From NCBI RefSeq assembly GCF_026391055.1, contig NZ_JAPLET010000026.1, positions 434,001 to 498,000 on the forward strand: a DNA stretch of 64,000 nucleotides. Direction: 5' to 3'. This DNA comes from Spirosoma sp. GTDB lineage: Bacteria; Bacteroidota; Bacteroidia; Cytophagales; Spirosomataceae. Every line of letters starts with the position of its first letter. The first letter of the stretch is position 1. The notes beneath the pieces are model-generated. The model was not told the origin of the DNA. It saw only the letters and a program-made list of their open reading frames with translations, and ran no database searches. Below are positions 34,694-43,115 of the stretch, piece by piece. A program made the position numbers and the translations under genes.

Positions 34694-34768
34694 AGTCAGT
34701 AAGTCGGTAAGTTAATAAGTCGGTAATTACATAAGCAAATTACGTACTGACTTACCAACTTACCGACT
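34694..34768 (-). repeat. Palindrome built from 8-bp tandem units
   Basis: AGTCAGTA, AGTCGGTA, AGTTAATA and AGTCGGTA follow one another at 34694-34725 as four degenerate 8-bp units. Opposite them, TACTGACT, TACCAACT and TACCGACT lie at 34745-34768. The strongest pairing is AGTCGGTAAGTT (34702-34713) with AACTTACCGACT (34757-34768), 12 of 12. It occupies the gap between the CBS and nadK genes. Confidence 0.7.
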
Positions 34769-34770
34769 AT

Positions 34771-35439
34771 CTATGTATTAAGGTAACGAAGCAACAAGTC
34801 GAGTCGCTCCTGATCGATACTTTCAACAGGGGCATTGGCAAAAGCCGCTTCAATCTGATAGCCAAATCGTTCCAGCGTGGATATAACCGGCGTAATGTCT
34901 CGTCGATTAAGCTTGAGCGTCAACCGCGAACGGTCGGGCATACCGTAAGCCGCGCTGGAAAAATAACTACTGATGATTTTTACGTTATTGGATTCGACAA
35001 GTCGACTGATTTCGGCCATTGAATAATCACGTTCATTCATATTCAGGATCAGAATAGCGCCTGCTTCCTGTACGCCCAAATCCTGCGCAAATTTTTTGAG
35101 CAATTCGCTCGTAGCGATAGTGCCCGTAAATTCGCGCCCTTCGCCAAGAACGGCTATAACTTCCATCTGATGCTGGATAGCCAATCCGAGTACCTCAAAC
35201 AGATGCTGATCTTCCAGCACGTACATTTGCTCAAAAAGGCACATTACGTTGCTCAATGGCCGATCGTCGTCGGCAACATCCATCAGCAATTCCTCGCTTA
35301 CAATGCCCCGGTAATCGCCCTGATCTGTCAGAACAAGTTGCCCGACGCGGTGCTCTTCCATCCACGCCAAAGCCTGCCCGACCAGGTCGGTTGGCTTCAG
35401 AGCCGGAAGCATGGGATCTATTAGTTCGGCAGCCAGCAT
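34771..35439 (-). CDS. CBS domain protein with ACT-like C-terminus
   Basis: 222 residues. The N-terminal half (1-125) is a pair of CBS motifs (LAAELIDPMLPALKPTDLVGQALAWM, QLVLTDQGDYRGIVSEELLM, EVIAVLGEGREFTGTIATSELL). The C-terminal half has ILILNMNERDYSMAEISRLVESNNVKIISSYFSS and a second beta-alpha unit, like an ACT or related ligand-binding fold. CBS pairs bind adenine nucleotides. The same gene precedes nadK in many Bacteroidota, so a role near NAD or adenylate sensing is inferred only from position. Confidence 0.88.
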   Translation of the reverse strand: MLAAELIDPMLPALKPTDLVGQALAWMEEHRVGQLVLTDQGDYRGIVSEELLMDVADDDRPLSNVMCLFEQMYVLEDQHLFEVLGLAIQHQMEVIAVLGEGREFTGTIATSELLKKFAQDLGVQEAGAILILNMNERDYSMAEISRLVESNNVKIISSYFSSAAYGMPDRSRLTLKLNRRDITPVISTLERFGYQIEAAFANAPVESIDQERLDLLLRYLNT

Positions 35440-35556
35440 AAATAATCGATGTCGTTTAACAACTGAAACTGTTCGCTGAAAACTACGGAAATTCCTGCAT
35501 AGTTTTCAAGTTTTAGTATAGTGAATAAAACGTACTGCCTCACTCACGTAGTAAAC

Positions 35557-36333
35557 CTACGCTATTAACTCAATAACCGGATGTTTGGCCAGCCAGTTAT
35601 CCAATAATTCGTTGAAGCGGTCCGGGCATTCCATCATGGGTGCATGACAGCACTTGTCAATAAAGTATAATTCTGAACCCGCAATCAGTCGGTTAAATTC
35701 ATGCCCTACCTCGGCGGGAGTTATGGTGTCATTTAATCCCCAAACGAGCAGCGTGGGCACCTGAATCTTATACAGGTCCTTGGCTACATTGTTCCGTTGT
35801 GCCGACTTGGCAATGGCAACAATGCTCATACATTTGGGAATACTACTGGTTATTTCAAATACCTCGTCGATCAATTCTTTCGAAGCGACTTTCGGGTCAT
35901 AAAAGGTGTAGGCTACTCGCTCGGCAATGTAATCATAGCTACCACGTTTGGGGAAAGAACCGCCCATACCGTTCTCAAACAGACCTGAACTTCCCGTTAG
36001 TACTAAACGCCGGATTTGCTCAGGGTTTTTGAAGGTATATAGAATAGCCAAATGACCGCCAAGGGAGTTCCCCAGCAGGGTCATATCAGACAGGGATTTC
36101 TGGACAACAAATTTTTCGATATATGCGACCAACCCCTCCAGGCTAGCCTGCCGAATGGGCATTTCATAAATGGGCAGCAACGGAATGACAACCCGATACC
36201 GGTCTGAAAACGTATTTATGACGCTGTCCCAGTTACTGAGAGCACCAAACAAGCCATGCAGCAGAAGTAATACTTCACCCTGGCCTTCGTCTACATAACG
36301 GAATCCTGCTTCTTCCCGAATCTGATAGTTCAT
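35557..36333 (-). CDS. Alpha/beta hydrolase
   Basis: 258 residues. LLLLHGLFGALSNWDSVI carries the oxyanion hole HG, and LLGNSLGGHLAILY carries nucleophile Ser90. The acid is probably Asp in LVWGLNDTITP and the base His in DKCCHAPMMECPDRF. The substrate is unknown; the family includes esterases and MenH-like lyases. The start codon overlaps the stop of the pabA-like gene by 4 bp (ATGA), so the two are cotranscribed and translationally coupled. Confidence 0.9.
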   Translation of the reverse strand: MNYQIREEAGFRYVDEGQGEVLLLLHGLFGALSNWDSVINTFSDRYRVVIPLLPIYEMPIRQASLEGLVAYIEKFVVQKSLSDMTLLGNSLGGHLAILYTFKNPEQIRRLVLTGSSGLFENGMGGSFPKRGSYDYIAERVAYTFYDPKVASKELIDEVFEITSSIPKCMSIVAIAKSAQRNNVAKDLYKIQVPTLLVWGLNDTITPAEVGHEFNRLIAGSELYFIDKCCHAPMMECPDRFNELLDNWLAKHPVIELIA

Positions 36334-36947
36334 GCGTACTGCGCGGTTAAAGATGTGGTCAAGTCGTTTCTTTTATGTGTTAACCGGACAAAATCGATCC
36401 AGTTTTGAATTAAGGTAAATCCGTATTGTGTCAATGCGGCTTCGGGGTGAAACTGAACTCCCCAAAGTGGTAACGTTCGATGCCGCATGGCCATTACTTC
36501 GTTCTGCTCCGTTACGGCCGTAGGTATCAAATCGGTCGGCAGGGCCGTCAGAACCAGCGAATGATAGCGAGTTACCTCAAACGTAGCCGGTACTTCCCGC
36601 CATAAACAGTCTTCTTCCAGTGTTCGAACGGTCGATATTTTTCCGTGCATGGGCTGGCTGGCCCGGCTTAGCGTTGCACCAAAAAACTCACCCAGTGCCT
36701 GGTGCCCCAAACAAACTCCCAGCATAGGTACGTGCCGATGGTAGTGGTCGATAACCGCCATTAACCGGTTTGCCGCTTTTGGACTACCCGGCCCCGGCGA
36801 TAGCACCACGCCATCTACTGGATCGCTGGTCAGACAACTCAGGGATTCATCATTCCTGACGACCCGGCAGACAGCACCTGCCTGCTGTAGGTAATCGACA
36901 AGCATGTACGTAAATGAATCGAAGTTATCTACTACCAACAGCTTCAT
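36330..36947 (-). CDS. Glutamine amidotransferase of anthranilate/aminodeoxychorismate synthase (TrpG/PabA)
   Basis: 205 residues of class I glutamine amidotransferase. LLVVDNFDSFTYMLVDYLQQAG is the TrpG/PabA start. GVCLGHQALGEFF has nucleophile Cys79, and GVQFHPEAALT has the His and Glu. It makes ammonia from glutamine for chorismate amination, in folate (PabA) or tryptophan (TrpG). No large subunit is adjacent, so the target cannot be decided. It overlaps the alpha/beta hydrolase gene, and a well-formed promoter lies at 36973-37003. Confidence 0.92.
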   Translation of the reverse strand: MKLLVVDNFDSFTYMLVDYLQQAGAVCRVVRNDESLSCLTSDPVDGVVLSPGPGSPKAANRLMAVIDHYHRHVPMLGVCLGHQALGEFFGATLSRASQPMHGKISTVRTLEEDCLWREVPATFEVTRYHSLVLTALPTDLIPTAVTEQNEVMAMRHRTLPLWGVQFHPEAALTQYGFTLIQNWIDFVRLTHKRNDLTTSLTAQYA

Positions 36948-36972
36948 ACCCCTCTAACGCAATTCAGTCGAG

Positions 36973-37003
36973 CAAAATTAATATTTCTAAAAAAAACCAA
37001 CAA
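36973..37003 (-). promoter_or_regulatory. Bacteroidota-type promoter of the pabA/trpG-like gene
   Basis: On the minus strand, TTG (37003-37001), a 20-bp spacer and TAATTTTG (36980-36973) fit the consensus. The start codon is at 36947, so the leader is about 20 nt. Confidence 0.6.
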
Positions 37004-37105
37004 CTTTTATTTCATCCCAATTGATTACCAGTATGTTAACAGGTAAACAACTTACTATTGTTCAATTTTTATTAAAATAATACTACCTGCACTGAACTTG
37101 ATTCA

Positions 37106-37134
37106 TTGATTGGCAGGCGTAGCGTTTAATTTTG
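37106..37134 (+). promoter_or_regulatory. Bacteroidota-type promoter of the flavin oxidoreductase gene
   Basis: TTG at 37106-37108, an 18-bp spacer and TAATTTTG at 37127-37134. The start codon is at 37166. Confidence 0.6.
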
Positions 37135-37165
37135 GTTTTTATTTACGAACCAAAGACTTCATGGT

Positions 37166-38482
37166 ATGTCACCAGATTCATCCAGTTCCAATAATGGAAT
37201 AACCGATAAGCCTGTTCTGATTATTGGTGCCGGTATGGCCGGGTTAACCTGTGCCGTTTACCTTAAACAAGCGGGCATTGATGCCAGGGTACTCGAAGCG
37301 GCCGATGGCGTTGGCGGCCGGGTTCGTACCGATACCGTAGATGGCTTTCGACTCGACCGGGGTTTTCAGATCCTGCTGACAGCCTACCCGGAAGCCCGAC
37401 GGCTACTAAACTACAGTGCGCTGAATTTGCAGTACTTCCGCTCTGGCGCATTAATCCACCACCAGACGCCCGCTCCCGAATGGATGACGCTGCTGAATCC
37501 CTTTCAGGAGCCACTTTCTGTCTTCAAAACGCTGGCATCGCCGGTTGGCACGCTGGCCGATAAACTCCGTATTGTGGAACTCCTCCGCCGAACACAGGAG
37601 TTGCCCATCGACGAACTTTTCCGGCAAACACCCGTCAGTACGCTGGATTTTCTACTCGGCATTGGGTTTTCCAGGCAAATGATCGAACGATTTTTCCGGC
37701 CGTTTTTCGGGGGTGTTTTTCTGGAAGATATGCTCACAACCTCAAGCAATTTCTTCGAGTTTTGCTTTCGGATGTTTTTCATTGGAGGAGCGGCTGTTCC
37801 GGCCAACGGCATGGAAGCCATTCCGAATCAACTGGCCGGTTGGCTGGCTCCCGGTCAGATTCGGCTACAAACGCCCGTCAAACGAATTGACGGCAATACG
37901 GTTTATCTCAACTCAGGCGAAACCCTGACCGGCCGGACAGTTGTACTGGCGGTCGATGCCGCTCAGTCGGCTCAGTTAACGGGTCGCCCGTTGCCGACTG
38001 AGCAGGCGTTTAATCACACCACCTGCACGTATTTTGCGGTTGGACCAGATCAGTTCAAAAATCGGCCTACAGAAGAAAAATTATTATTACTCAACACGCA
38101 CCGGAGTTCGGCGGTGCATAACGTGGCCATTCTGACCGATGTAGCACCAGCCTACGCGCCAGCCGGGCAAACGCTGGTTTCGGTGAGCACCCAAAGTTTG
38201 GTTTTGCTGGATGAGGTCGCCTTAACGGCCAAAATCCGTACTGAACTCAGCAACTGGTTTGGCGAAGATGTGCAACAGTGGCGGCATTTGCGCACGTACC
38301 ACCTACCCCACGCTTTACCGGCCTACAATCCTGAACAAGCCGGTAATGACGCCCTCCGGCAACCTTTGAAACTATCGGATAGCCTGTACCAGTGCGGGGA
38401 TCAAACAGCTTATCCGTCCCTGAATGCAGCCATGCAAACGGGTCGGCAAGTTGCGGAAATGATTAGCGGAGTGATAGAGTAG
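37166..38482 (+). CDS. FAD-dependent amine oxidase / protoporphyrinogen-oxidase-like protein
   Basis: 438 residues. The Rossmann motif VLIIGAGMAGLTCAVYLKQAGIDARVLEAADGVGGRVRTD binds FAD and continues into the GGR signature of the amine oxidase/phytoene desaturase family. RGFQILLTAYPEARRLL and a C-terminal LYQCGDQTAYPSLNAAMQTGRQVAEMI, typical of this group's FAD closing motif, are present. A second ATG at 37161 is out of frame. The oxidised substrate is unknown. The convergent carboxylesterase is its neighbour; the gene stands alone. Confidence 0.9.
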   Translation: MSPDSSSSNNGITDKPVLIIGAGMAGLTCAVYLKQAGIDARVLEAADGVGGRVRTDTVDGFRLDRGFQILLTAYPEARRLLNYSALNLQYFRSGALIHHQTPAPEWMTLLNPFQEPLSVFKTLASPVGTLADKLRIVELLRRTQELPIDELFRQTPVSTLDFLLGIGFSRQMIERFFRPFFGGVFLEDMLTTSSNFFEFCFRMFFIGGAAVPANGMEAIPNQLAGWLAPGQIRLQTPVKRIDGNTVYLNSGETLTGRTVVLAVDAAQSAQLTGRPLPTEQAFNHTTCTYFAVGPDQFKNRPTEEKLLLLNTHRSSAVHNVAILTDVAPAYAPAGQTLVSVSTQSLVLLDEVALTAKIRTELSNWFGEDVQQWRHLRTYHLPHALPAYNPEQAGNDALRQPLKLSDSLYQCGDQTAYPSLNAAMQTGRQVAEMISGVIE

Positions 38483-38560
38483 TAAATTAGTGGATTGGTG
38501 AAGTGAGTGAAGTAGTAATTGCACGACTCGACTCACTTCAACAATCCACCCATTCACTAC
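38479..38560. terminator. Palindrome holding both stop codons of convergent genes
   Basis: Left arm 38479-38508 and right arm 38531-38560 are reverse complements at about 26 of 30 positions; the inner 19 nt (38490-38508 with 38531-38549) match with one mismatch. Both arms are made of 8-bp units beginning AGT (AGTAAATT, AGTGGATT). The arms contain the TAG stop codons of the oxidoreductase (38480-38482) and the carboxylesterase (38557-38559). Confidence 0.7.
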
Positions 38561-40188
38561 CGACCAAACGACTTGTCGAGGAAGAGGTAACGAGCTCGAT
38601 TTTTCTCCGTTTCGAGTCGGGTATTTACGTCAATATGCATGTATTGCACGCTGTTACCCACATTGGCGGCCGGCCATTTGGGTAAGCCCGGCCCGTTCGG
38701 ATTCCCGGTTTTGATGAAATTAGCGAAGAAATTCTGCATCACCTCCGACACTTTATAATCGTCGGGTGTCCAGGCATAAACCTTGTTGGAGGGCAGATTG
38801 CCCATCGCATATTCAATTTCAGCCGAGTGTACTGCCCCACTGGCAGGGGCCACTTTCATCGCATTTGCATCCGTTGATTTCACCACGCCACCAGCCAAAC
38901 CGGGAGCGGCATTGCCCATAGCAGGCGTCATGGCCGGACGTGGCCGGGAGTAATAATACCGATAAACGGGTTTGCCACCGCCGGTTTTGGCTTGCATATC
39001 GGCCCACTTCCAGGTACTGTAGGCCAGAAAACGGTCGCTGGCCAGCGCCGTAGCCGATTCTAAAATTTCGGGCTCCGTAGTACCTGGGTATAATTTCAAC
39101 ACTTCATCGGCCTGCTCTTTATAAAGTTTCTTTAAGGCATTGGCGTAGTTTTCAGGCGTTGGCTTTTCCTGACCCATCACGGCCCGATAATTCATTTCTT
39201 CCGAATTCCAGCCAACCAGCAAGGGCACGTGTGCCTGTTGTCCAGCCTCAAAAATCTCAAGGGGCAGTTTTGGGAAGAAGTAGCCGTCAATGGTCGACGT
39301 AAACCAGGGAACTCCGGGCTTGGCAGTGGCTTCGAGTAGTCTATCGGCTGGCATGGCCCTCAGTTCAGTCAGGGTGTTGGCACCGGCAGCCTCCGTTGCA
39401 AATTTGGTACCTGCCTCTTCGCCTTTAGCCAGCGACGTTGGCGGAAGCCCGCCCAGCAACGAACCACTTTCGCCGATAGCCTGAGCAAACAGCCCTTTGG
39501 ATAACGGAGAAACCATCAGCGCACTGACCGAAATTGACCCGGCCGATTCGCCCGCAATAGTTACCCGATTGGGATCACCGCCGAACGCTGCAATATTTTC
39601 CTTTACCCACTTAAGGGCTGCGGCCTGGTCCAGATACCCATAGTTACCCGACGAATGATTCGGCGATTCTTTTGTCAGCTCAGGGTGCGCGAAGAAGCCA
39701 AACACACCAAGTCTGTAGTTTACCGTTAAAGCAACAATGCCCTTACGAGCCATACTCTCCCCATCGTAGCGGGCTTCCGAACCGTCGCCGGCCACAAATC
39801 CGCCCCCGTAGAAATACACCAGAACGGGCAATTTCTCGTTGGCCGATTTGGCGGGTGTCCAGACGTTCAGATAGAGGCAATCTTCGCTCATGCCGTTAGA
39901 CCGGAATCCCATGTCGCCAAAAATAGGCCGTTGCATGGCACGAGGGCCAAATTTGTCGGCTTTGTGCACACCCTGCCAGTTTTTGACGGGCTGGGGCTCT
40001 TTCCAGCGCAGTTCACCCACGGGGGGCTGCGCAAAGGGAACACCTTTAAAGGAGCGAATACCACTCGGTTCAACGACTCCCTCAACGACACCGTTGGCCG
40101 TTTTGGCTTGTGGGGCCTTCGCTGACTGGGCAGTAGCCAGATGGGCTAGCGAAATAGTTGATAAAATCAGAAAGAAAATACGGTTCAT
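38557..40188 (-). CDS. Type B carboxylesterase, exported
   Basis: 543 residues from the ATG at 40188 (MNRIFFLILSTISLAHLATAQ), a signal peptide; the upstream extension to 40227 is unlikely. FGGDPNRVTIAGESAGSISV has the nucleophilic Ser in GESAG. NSEEMNYRAV supplies the Glu and VHSAEIEYAMGNL the His. EDCLYLNVW is the family's disulfide-region motif. The enzyme hydrolyses carboxylic esters in the periplasm or outside. It is divergent from the NrtR-like regulator, which may control it. Confidence 0.94.
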   Translation of the reverse strand: MNRIFFLILSTISLAHLATAQSAKAPQAKTANGVVEGVVEPSGIRSFKGVPFAQPPVGELRWKEPQPVKNWQGVHKADKFGPRAMQRPIFGDMGFRSNGMSEDCLYLNVWTPAKSANEKLPVLVYFYGGGFVAGDGSEARYDGESMARKGIVALTVNYRLGVFGFFAHPELTKESPNHSSGNYGYLDQAAALKWVKENIAAFGGDPNRVTIAGESAGSISVSALMVSPLSKGLFAQAIGESGSLLGGLPPTSLAKGEEAGTKFATEAAGANTLTELRAMPADRLLEATAKPGVPWFTSTIDGYFFPKLPLEIFEAGQQAHVPLLVGWNSEEMNYRAVMGQEKPTPENYANALKKLYKEQADEVLKLYPGTTEPEILESATALASDRFLAYSTWKWADMQAKTGGGKPVYRYYYSRPRPAMTPAMGNAAPGLAGGVVKSTDANAMKVAPASGAVHSAEIEYAMGNLPSNKVYAWTPDDYKVSEVMQNFFANFIKTGNPNGPGLPKWPAANVGNSVQYMHIDVNTRLETEKNRARYLFLDKSFGR

Positions 40189-40270
40189 ACTGTATGGTTT
40201 AGTGTACTTAAAAAGAGGATGCAGCAACTATCTAACCTGATTGAAGCACGCACAGATAAGACGATACGGC

Positions 40271-40293
40271 TATTGTCTCATTCTGCGACAATA
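40271..40293. promoter_or_regulatory. Candidate operator (inverted repeat) between esterase and regulator
   Basis: TATTGTCTCA (40271-40280) and TGCGACAATA (40284-40293) are reverse complements with one mismatch and a 3-nt centre. It lies in the 166-bp gap between the divergent carboxylesterase and NrtR-like genes. It is a good site for a regulator of the NrtR type, which bind 20-bp class palindromes. Confidence 0.5.
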
Positions 40294-40354
40294 ATAAAAA
40301 ACTAAACCCAGACCACCCAATTTTTTGTTACTTGCGCTTTCAATTTAATCCCCT

Positions 40355-41116
40355 ATGTCTCACCAATTATCTCCGGAAGAGATAAGCCCCGCTGGCGTTG
40401 ACTTTCTGCCGGGTCTCGCGCTGGACTTTGTCATATTCGGATTTCATCAGAACCAACTAAAGATTCTGTTGCTGGAGTATCGGAATACGGGCCTTTTTGC
40501 CTTGCCCGGCGGGTTTATCCGGCAGAACGAAAACTTAAACGATGCCGCCCGGCGGGTACTGGCTGAGCGCACCAGCCTGACCGATATTTTTCTGGAGCAA
40601 TTTTATACGTTTGGTGATCTCGCCCGGTACGATGTTGCCCCTATGCGGGCCATTATGGAGGCCAAGGGGATAACTCCTACCGATAACCACTGGCTTTTGC
40701 GCCGTTTTGTGTCCGTGGGCTACTACGCCCTTATTGACTTCACGAAAGCGGTGCCTATTCCCGACTCCCTGTCCGATACCTGTACATGGTATGAACTGAC
40801 GGCATTGCCAACGCTTATACAGGACCATCGACTCATTGTTCAGAAAGCGCTGGAAACGTTACGAGCCGACCTCGACCGGAACTTGACTGGCTTTAACCAA
40901 TGGGCAGCCCCGCTCCTGTCCGACATATTTACGATGGCCGATCTACAGCGTCTTTACGAAACAATTCTGGGCCAGCCCCTGCACCGTTCCAGTTTTCAAC
41001 GAAAGATGCTTAGCTTGGGAATTTTGGAGCGGCTCGATAAAAAGTACAGCGGTGGCGCTCACAAAGCACCTTATCTGTACCGATTCAGGACTAATAGCCC
41101 AGTACCCATTAAGTAA
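40355..41116 (+). CDS. NrtR/AraR-type regulator with degenerate Nudix domain
   Basis: 253 residues. The N-terminal Nudix fold (about 20-165) starts DFVIFGFHQNQLKILLLEYRNTGLFALPGGFIRQNENLNDAARRVLAERTSL. The Nudix box GX5EX7REUXEEXGU is broken: the RE pair is RV and the EE pair is ER, so hydrolysis is unlikely. The C-terminal winged helix (about 170-245) has MADLQRLYETILGQPLHRSSFQRKMLSLGILERLD. This architecture is typical of NrtR and the Bacteroidota AraR regulators. It could control the divergent esterase; the effector is unknown. Confidence 0.88.
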   Translation: MSHQLSPEEISPAGVDFLPGLALDFVIFGFHQNQLKILLLEYRNTGLFALPGGFIRQNENLNDAARRVLAERTSLTDIFLEQFYTFGDLARYDVAPMRAIMEAKGITPTDNHWLLRRFVSVGYYALIDFTKAVPIPDSLSDTCTWYELTALPTLIQDHRLIVQKALETLRADLDRNLTGFNQWAAPLLSDIFTMADLQRLYETILGQPLHRSSFQRKMLSLGILERLDKKYSGGAHKAPYLYRFRTNSPVPIK

Positions 41117-41138
41117 AAAATGTTTTGCTGCCCTTTTC

Positions 41139-41984
41139 ATGCGTGGACGTGTATTTTTCCGCTATAGTTTGCTGGCGCTGGTTGTGGTGCCCATCAGCTT
41201 TCTGTGGCTTTTTCCGCAGGTGATCCGGTGTATGCGTGTTAGCTATTCGTCAGACTTTCGGCTGCTCGAGAAAACCGGCAACGTGTACAGTAGCCGCACG
41301 GCCACCGCAAAGCAGCAGGCAGAACTTCGTGAACATACCCAAACGGCCCGGCAGCGCATTCGCCGATTCTGGGGCGATAAACAAGGGCAAGCCATACTAA
41401 TTTACAGTCCCAGTCAGGATGAGTACGAAACGTACTGCGCTGGGGGCGAAGGCGCTGGCTGTAGTATTGGTACACCCTGGGGAACGTCGTACCTCGTTCT
41501 GGGTCCGGAAGGAAACAATGCCGATGTGATCGCCCATGAACTTTGCCACGACGAACTCTTCGCACGGCTGGGCTGGTGGCGGGTCAAACGAGAAATTCCG
41601 CAATGGTTCAACGAAGGGCTTGCCCTGATGGTCGACTACCGCTTCAGTAACCCATCGATATGGGAACAACCCGACAGTCTGACGTCGATGGAGTCGTTTG
41701 CCGATGAGGCCACCCTGGAGTCATTTTCGCATTACCCGATGCTGAAACTCGCCGACCTTGAATCTACCCGCGAATTCTTCGGCGGCAATTCTATCCATAC
41801 GATGCTGGCCTATGGAACCTCAGCCGCCGAAGTAGCCCGCTGGCTGGCTGTAGTTGGGCGGGCGGGCGTACCAACGCTCACCAACGCCATTAAGGCCGGT
41901 AACGGGTTTCGCCAGACCTACCAGCAGTTGGAACGGAGCAAACGGGAGCGGGCGATGAAAGCCCGTAAACGGCCGGGCAACTAA
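41139..41984 (+). CDS. Membrane-anchored zinc peptidase-like protein (gluzincin type)
   Basis: 281 residues from the ATG at 41139, 22 bp after the regulator stop. A transmembrane helix (YSLLALVVVPISFLWLFPQVI) is near the start. VIAHELCHDELFARLGW holds the HExxH zinc motif, and PQWFNEGLALMVDYRF holds the third ligand Glu in the NEGLA segment, the layout of peptidase MA-like/minigluzincin proteins. The C-terminus is basic (RSKRERAMKARKRPG). The substrate is unknown. It may be cotranscribed with the regulator. Confidence 0.82.
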   Translation: MRGRVFFRYSLLALVVVPISFLWLFPQVIRCMRVSYSSDFRLLEKTGNVYSSRTATAKQQAELREHTQTARQRIRRFWGDKQGQAILIYSPSQDEYETYCAGGEGAGCSIGTPWGTSYLVLGPEGNNADVIAHELCHDELFARLGWWRVKREIPQWFNEGLALMVDYRFSNPSIWEQPDSLTSMESFADEATLESFSHYPMLKLADLESTREFFGGNSIHTMLAYGTSAAEVARWLAVVGRAGVPTLTNAIKAGNGFRQTYQQLERSKRERAMKARKRPGN

Positions 41985-41992
41985 ACATGTGT

Positions 41993-42934
41993 TTATCGCA
42001 CACTGGCTACAGGTCCGCCTTTTGACACTTCGGTTATTTCGGGAGGCAGATGGGTCATAATTTCATGCTTTAAGGCATTGATAAGCTGGCGTTTCAGAAA
42101 GCTGCGGTGCATCACGATGCTAACTTCACGCACCGGCGAGGGCGCATCGAACGGGCGAAGCCGTGCCTGGCGGGCAGCATCCATATCGAGCGTGGCTAGG
42201 TACGGAAGCAAGGTAAATCCGTCCTGCTTATCAATCAGTTTAATGAGCGTTTCGAGAGAACCGGTTTCGTAACGTAAAGTGGTTTTTCCGTTCGAGTGGC
42301 GATCGGCCCCACACAGGTTCATCACCTGCGTACGAAAACAGTGTCCTTCGGTCAGTAACCACAAGCCATCGGAAAGCAAGTCGGCCGATGATACGGTAGC
42401 CTTGGCCAACAACGGATTCGAGTCGGCCGCATAGGCAACAAAAGGCTCCTGGAAGAGCGGTATTTCAGAAATCCCGTTCTCTTCCAGCGGTGTTACTACC
42501 AGCCCCACATCAATCAAGCCGTTCCTAAGCTTTTCAACTACCTGCTCCGTTACCAGTTCCTGAATATGTACCGATACGGCCGGATACTTCCCGACGAATT
42601 CACCAATGAAGTAAGGCAGCAAATAGGGAGCCAGCGTGGGAATGATGCCAATCCGGAAGTCTCCCCTGAAATCTTCTTTCGATTCACTCACAATTTCGGG
42701 AATACGCTTGGCCGCCCGCAGTACATCCCGTGCCTGAGCCAGTACTGCCTGTCCGGTTTCGGTGGGTACAACGGGTTGTTTCGAGCGGTCAAATACCAGA
42801 ATACCCAGTTCATCCTCCAGCTTCTGAATCTGCATACTAAGCGTTGGCTGGGTAACGTGACAGGCCTCCGCAGCCGTTGCAAAATGCCGGTAGGTATCCA
42901 CGGCAACAATATAGTCTAGTTGAGTAAGGGTCAT
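41993..42934 (-). CDS. oxyR: OxyR-type peroxide-sensing LysR regulator
   Basis: 313 residues. The N-terminal LysR helix-turn-helix has FATAAEACHVTQPTLSMQIQKLEDELG. The C-terminal domain has EGHCFRTQVMNLCGAD with Cys199 and Cys208, the same positions and spacing as the E. coli disulfide pair. Peroxide oxidation forms this disulfide and activates transcription. It is divergent from hemH with a 181-bp gap, and ahpC-ahpD lie 4 kb away, so the peroxide role is well supported. OxyR regulation of hemH is known in E. coli. Confidence 0.95.
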   Translation of the reverse strand: MTLTQLDYIVAVDTYRHFATAAEACHVTQPTLSMQIQKLEDELGILVFDRSKQPVVPTETGQAVLAQARDVLRAAKRIPEIVSESKEDFRGDFRIGIIPTLAPYLLPYFIGEFVGKYPAVSVHIQELVTEQVVEKLRNGLIDVGLVVTPLEENGISEIPLFQEPFVAYAADSNPLLAKATVSSADLLSDGLWLLTEGHCFRTQVMNLCGADRHSNGKTTLRYETGSLETLIKLIDKQDGFTLLPYLATLDMDAARQARLRPFDAPSPVREVSIVMHRSFLKRQLINALKHEIMTHLPPEITEVSKGGPVASVR

Positions 42935-43019
42935 GAATGAGTCAGTAACTCAATAAAGTATAAATAAAATTGATACAAATCTAAATCACATCGAACGAAA
43001 CAAGCCTATCCTTGTCGTA

Positions 43020-43027
43020 TTTTTGCC
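43020..43027 (+). promoter_or_regulatory. -7 box of hemH promoter
   Basis: TATTTTTG is an exact TAnnTTTG match 88 bp before the hemH ATG. No TTG was found at the standard -33 distance, which would suit a promoter that needs an activator such as the divergent OxyR; this last point is inference. Confidence 0.4.
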
Positions 43028-43115
43028 GTTCACAGATGCGACTCAACCGTCTTGACAGCAGTTTTTAATACCACATAGCTGCAACTTACTCGTTATCATC
43101 CTTGTTTTTCTTACC

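Noticed and set aside
34694..34768. Possible CRISPR array
   Set aside because: The 8-bp units are too short and have no spacers; they form an inverted repeat instead.
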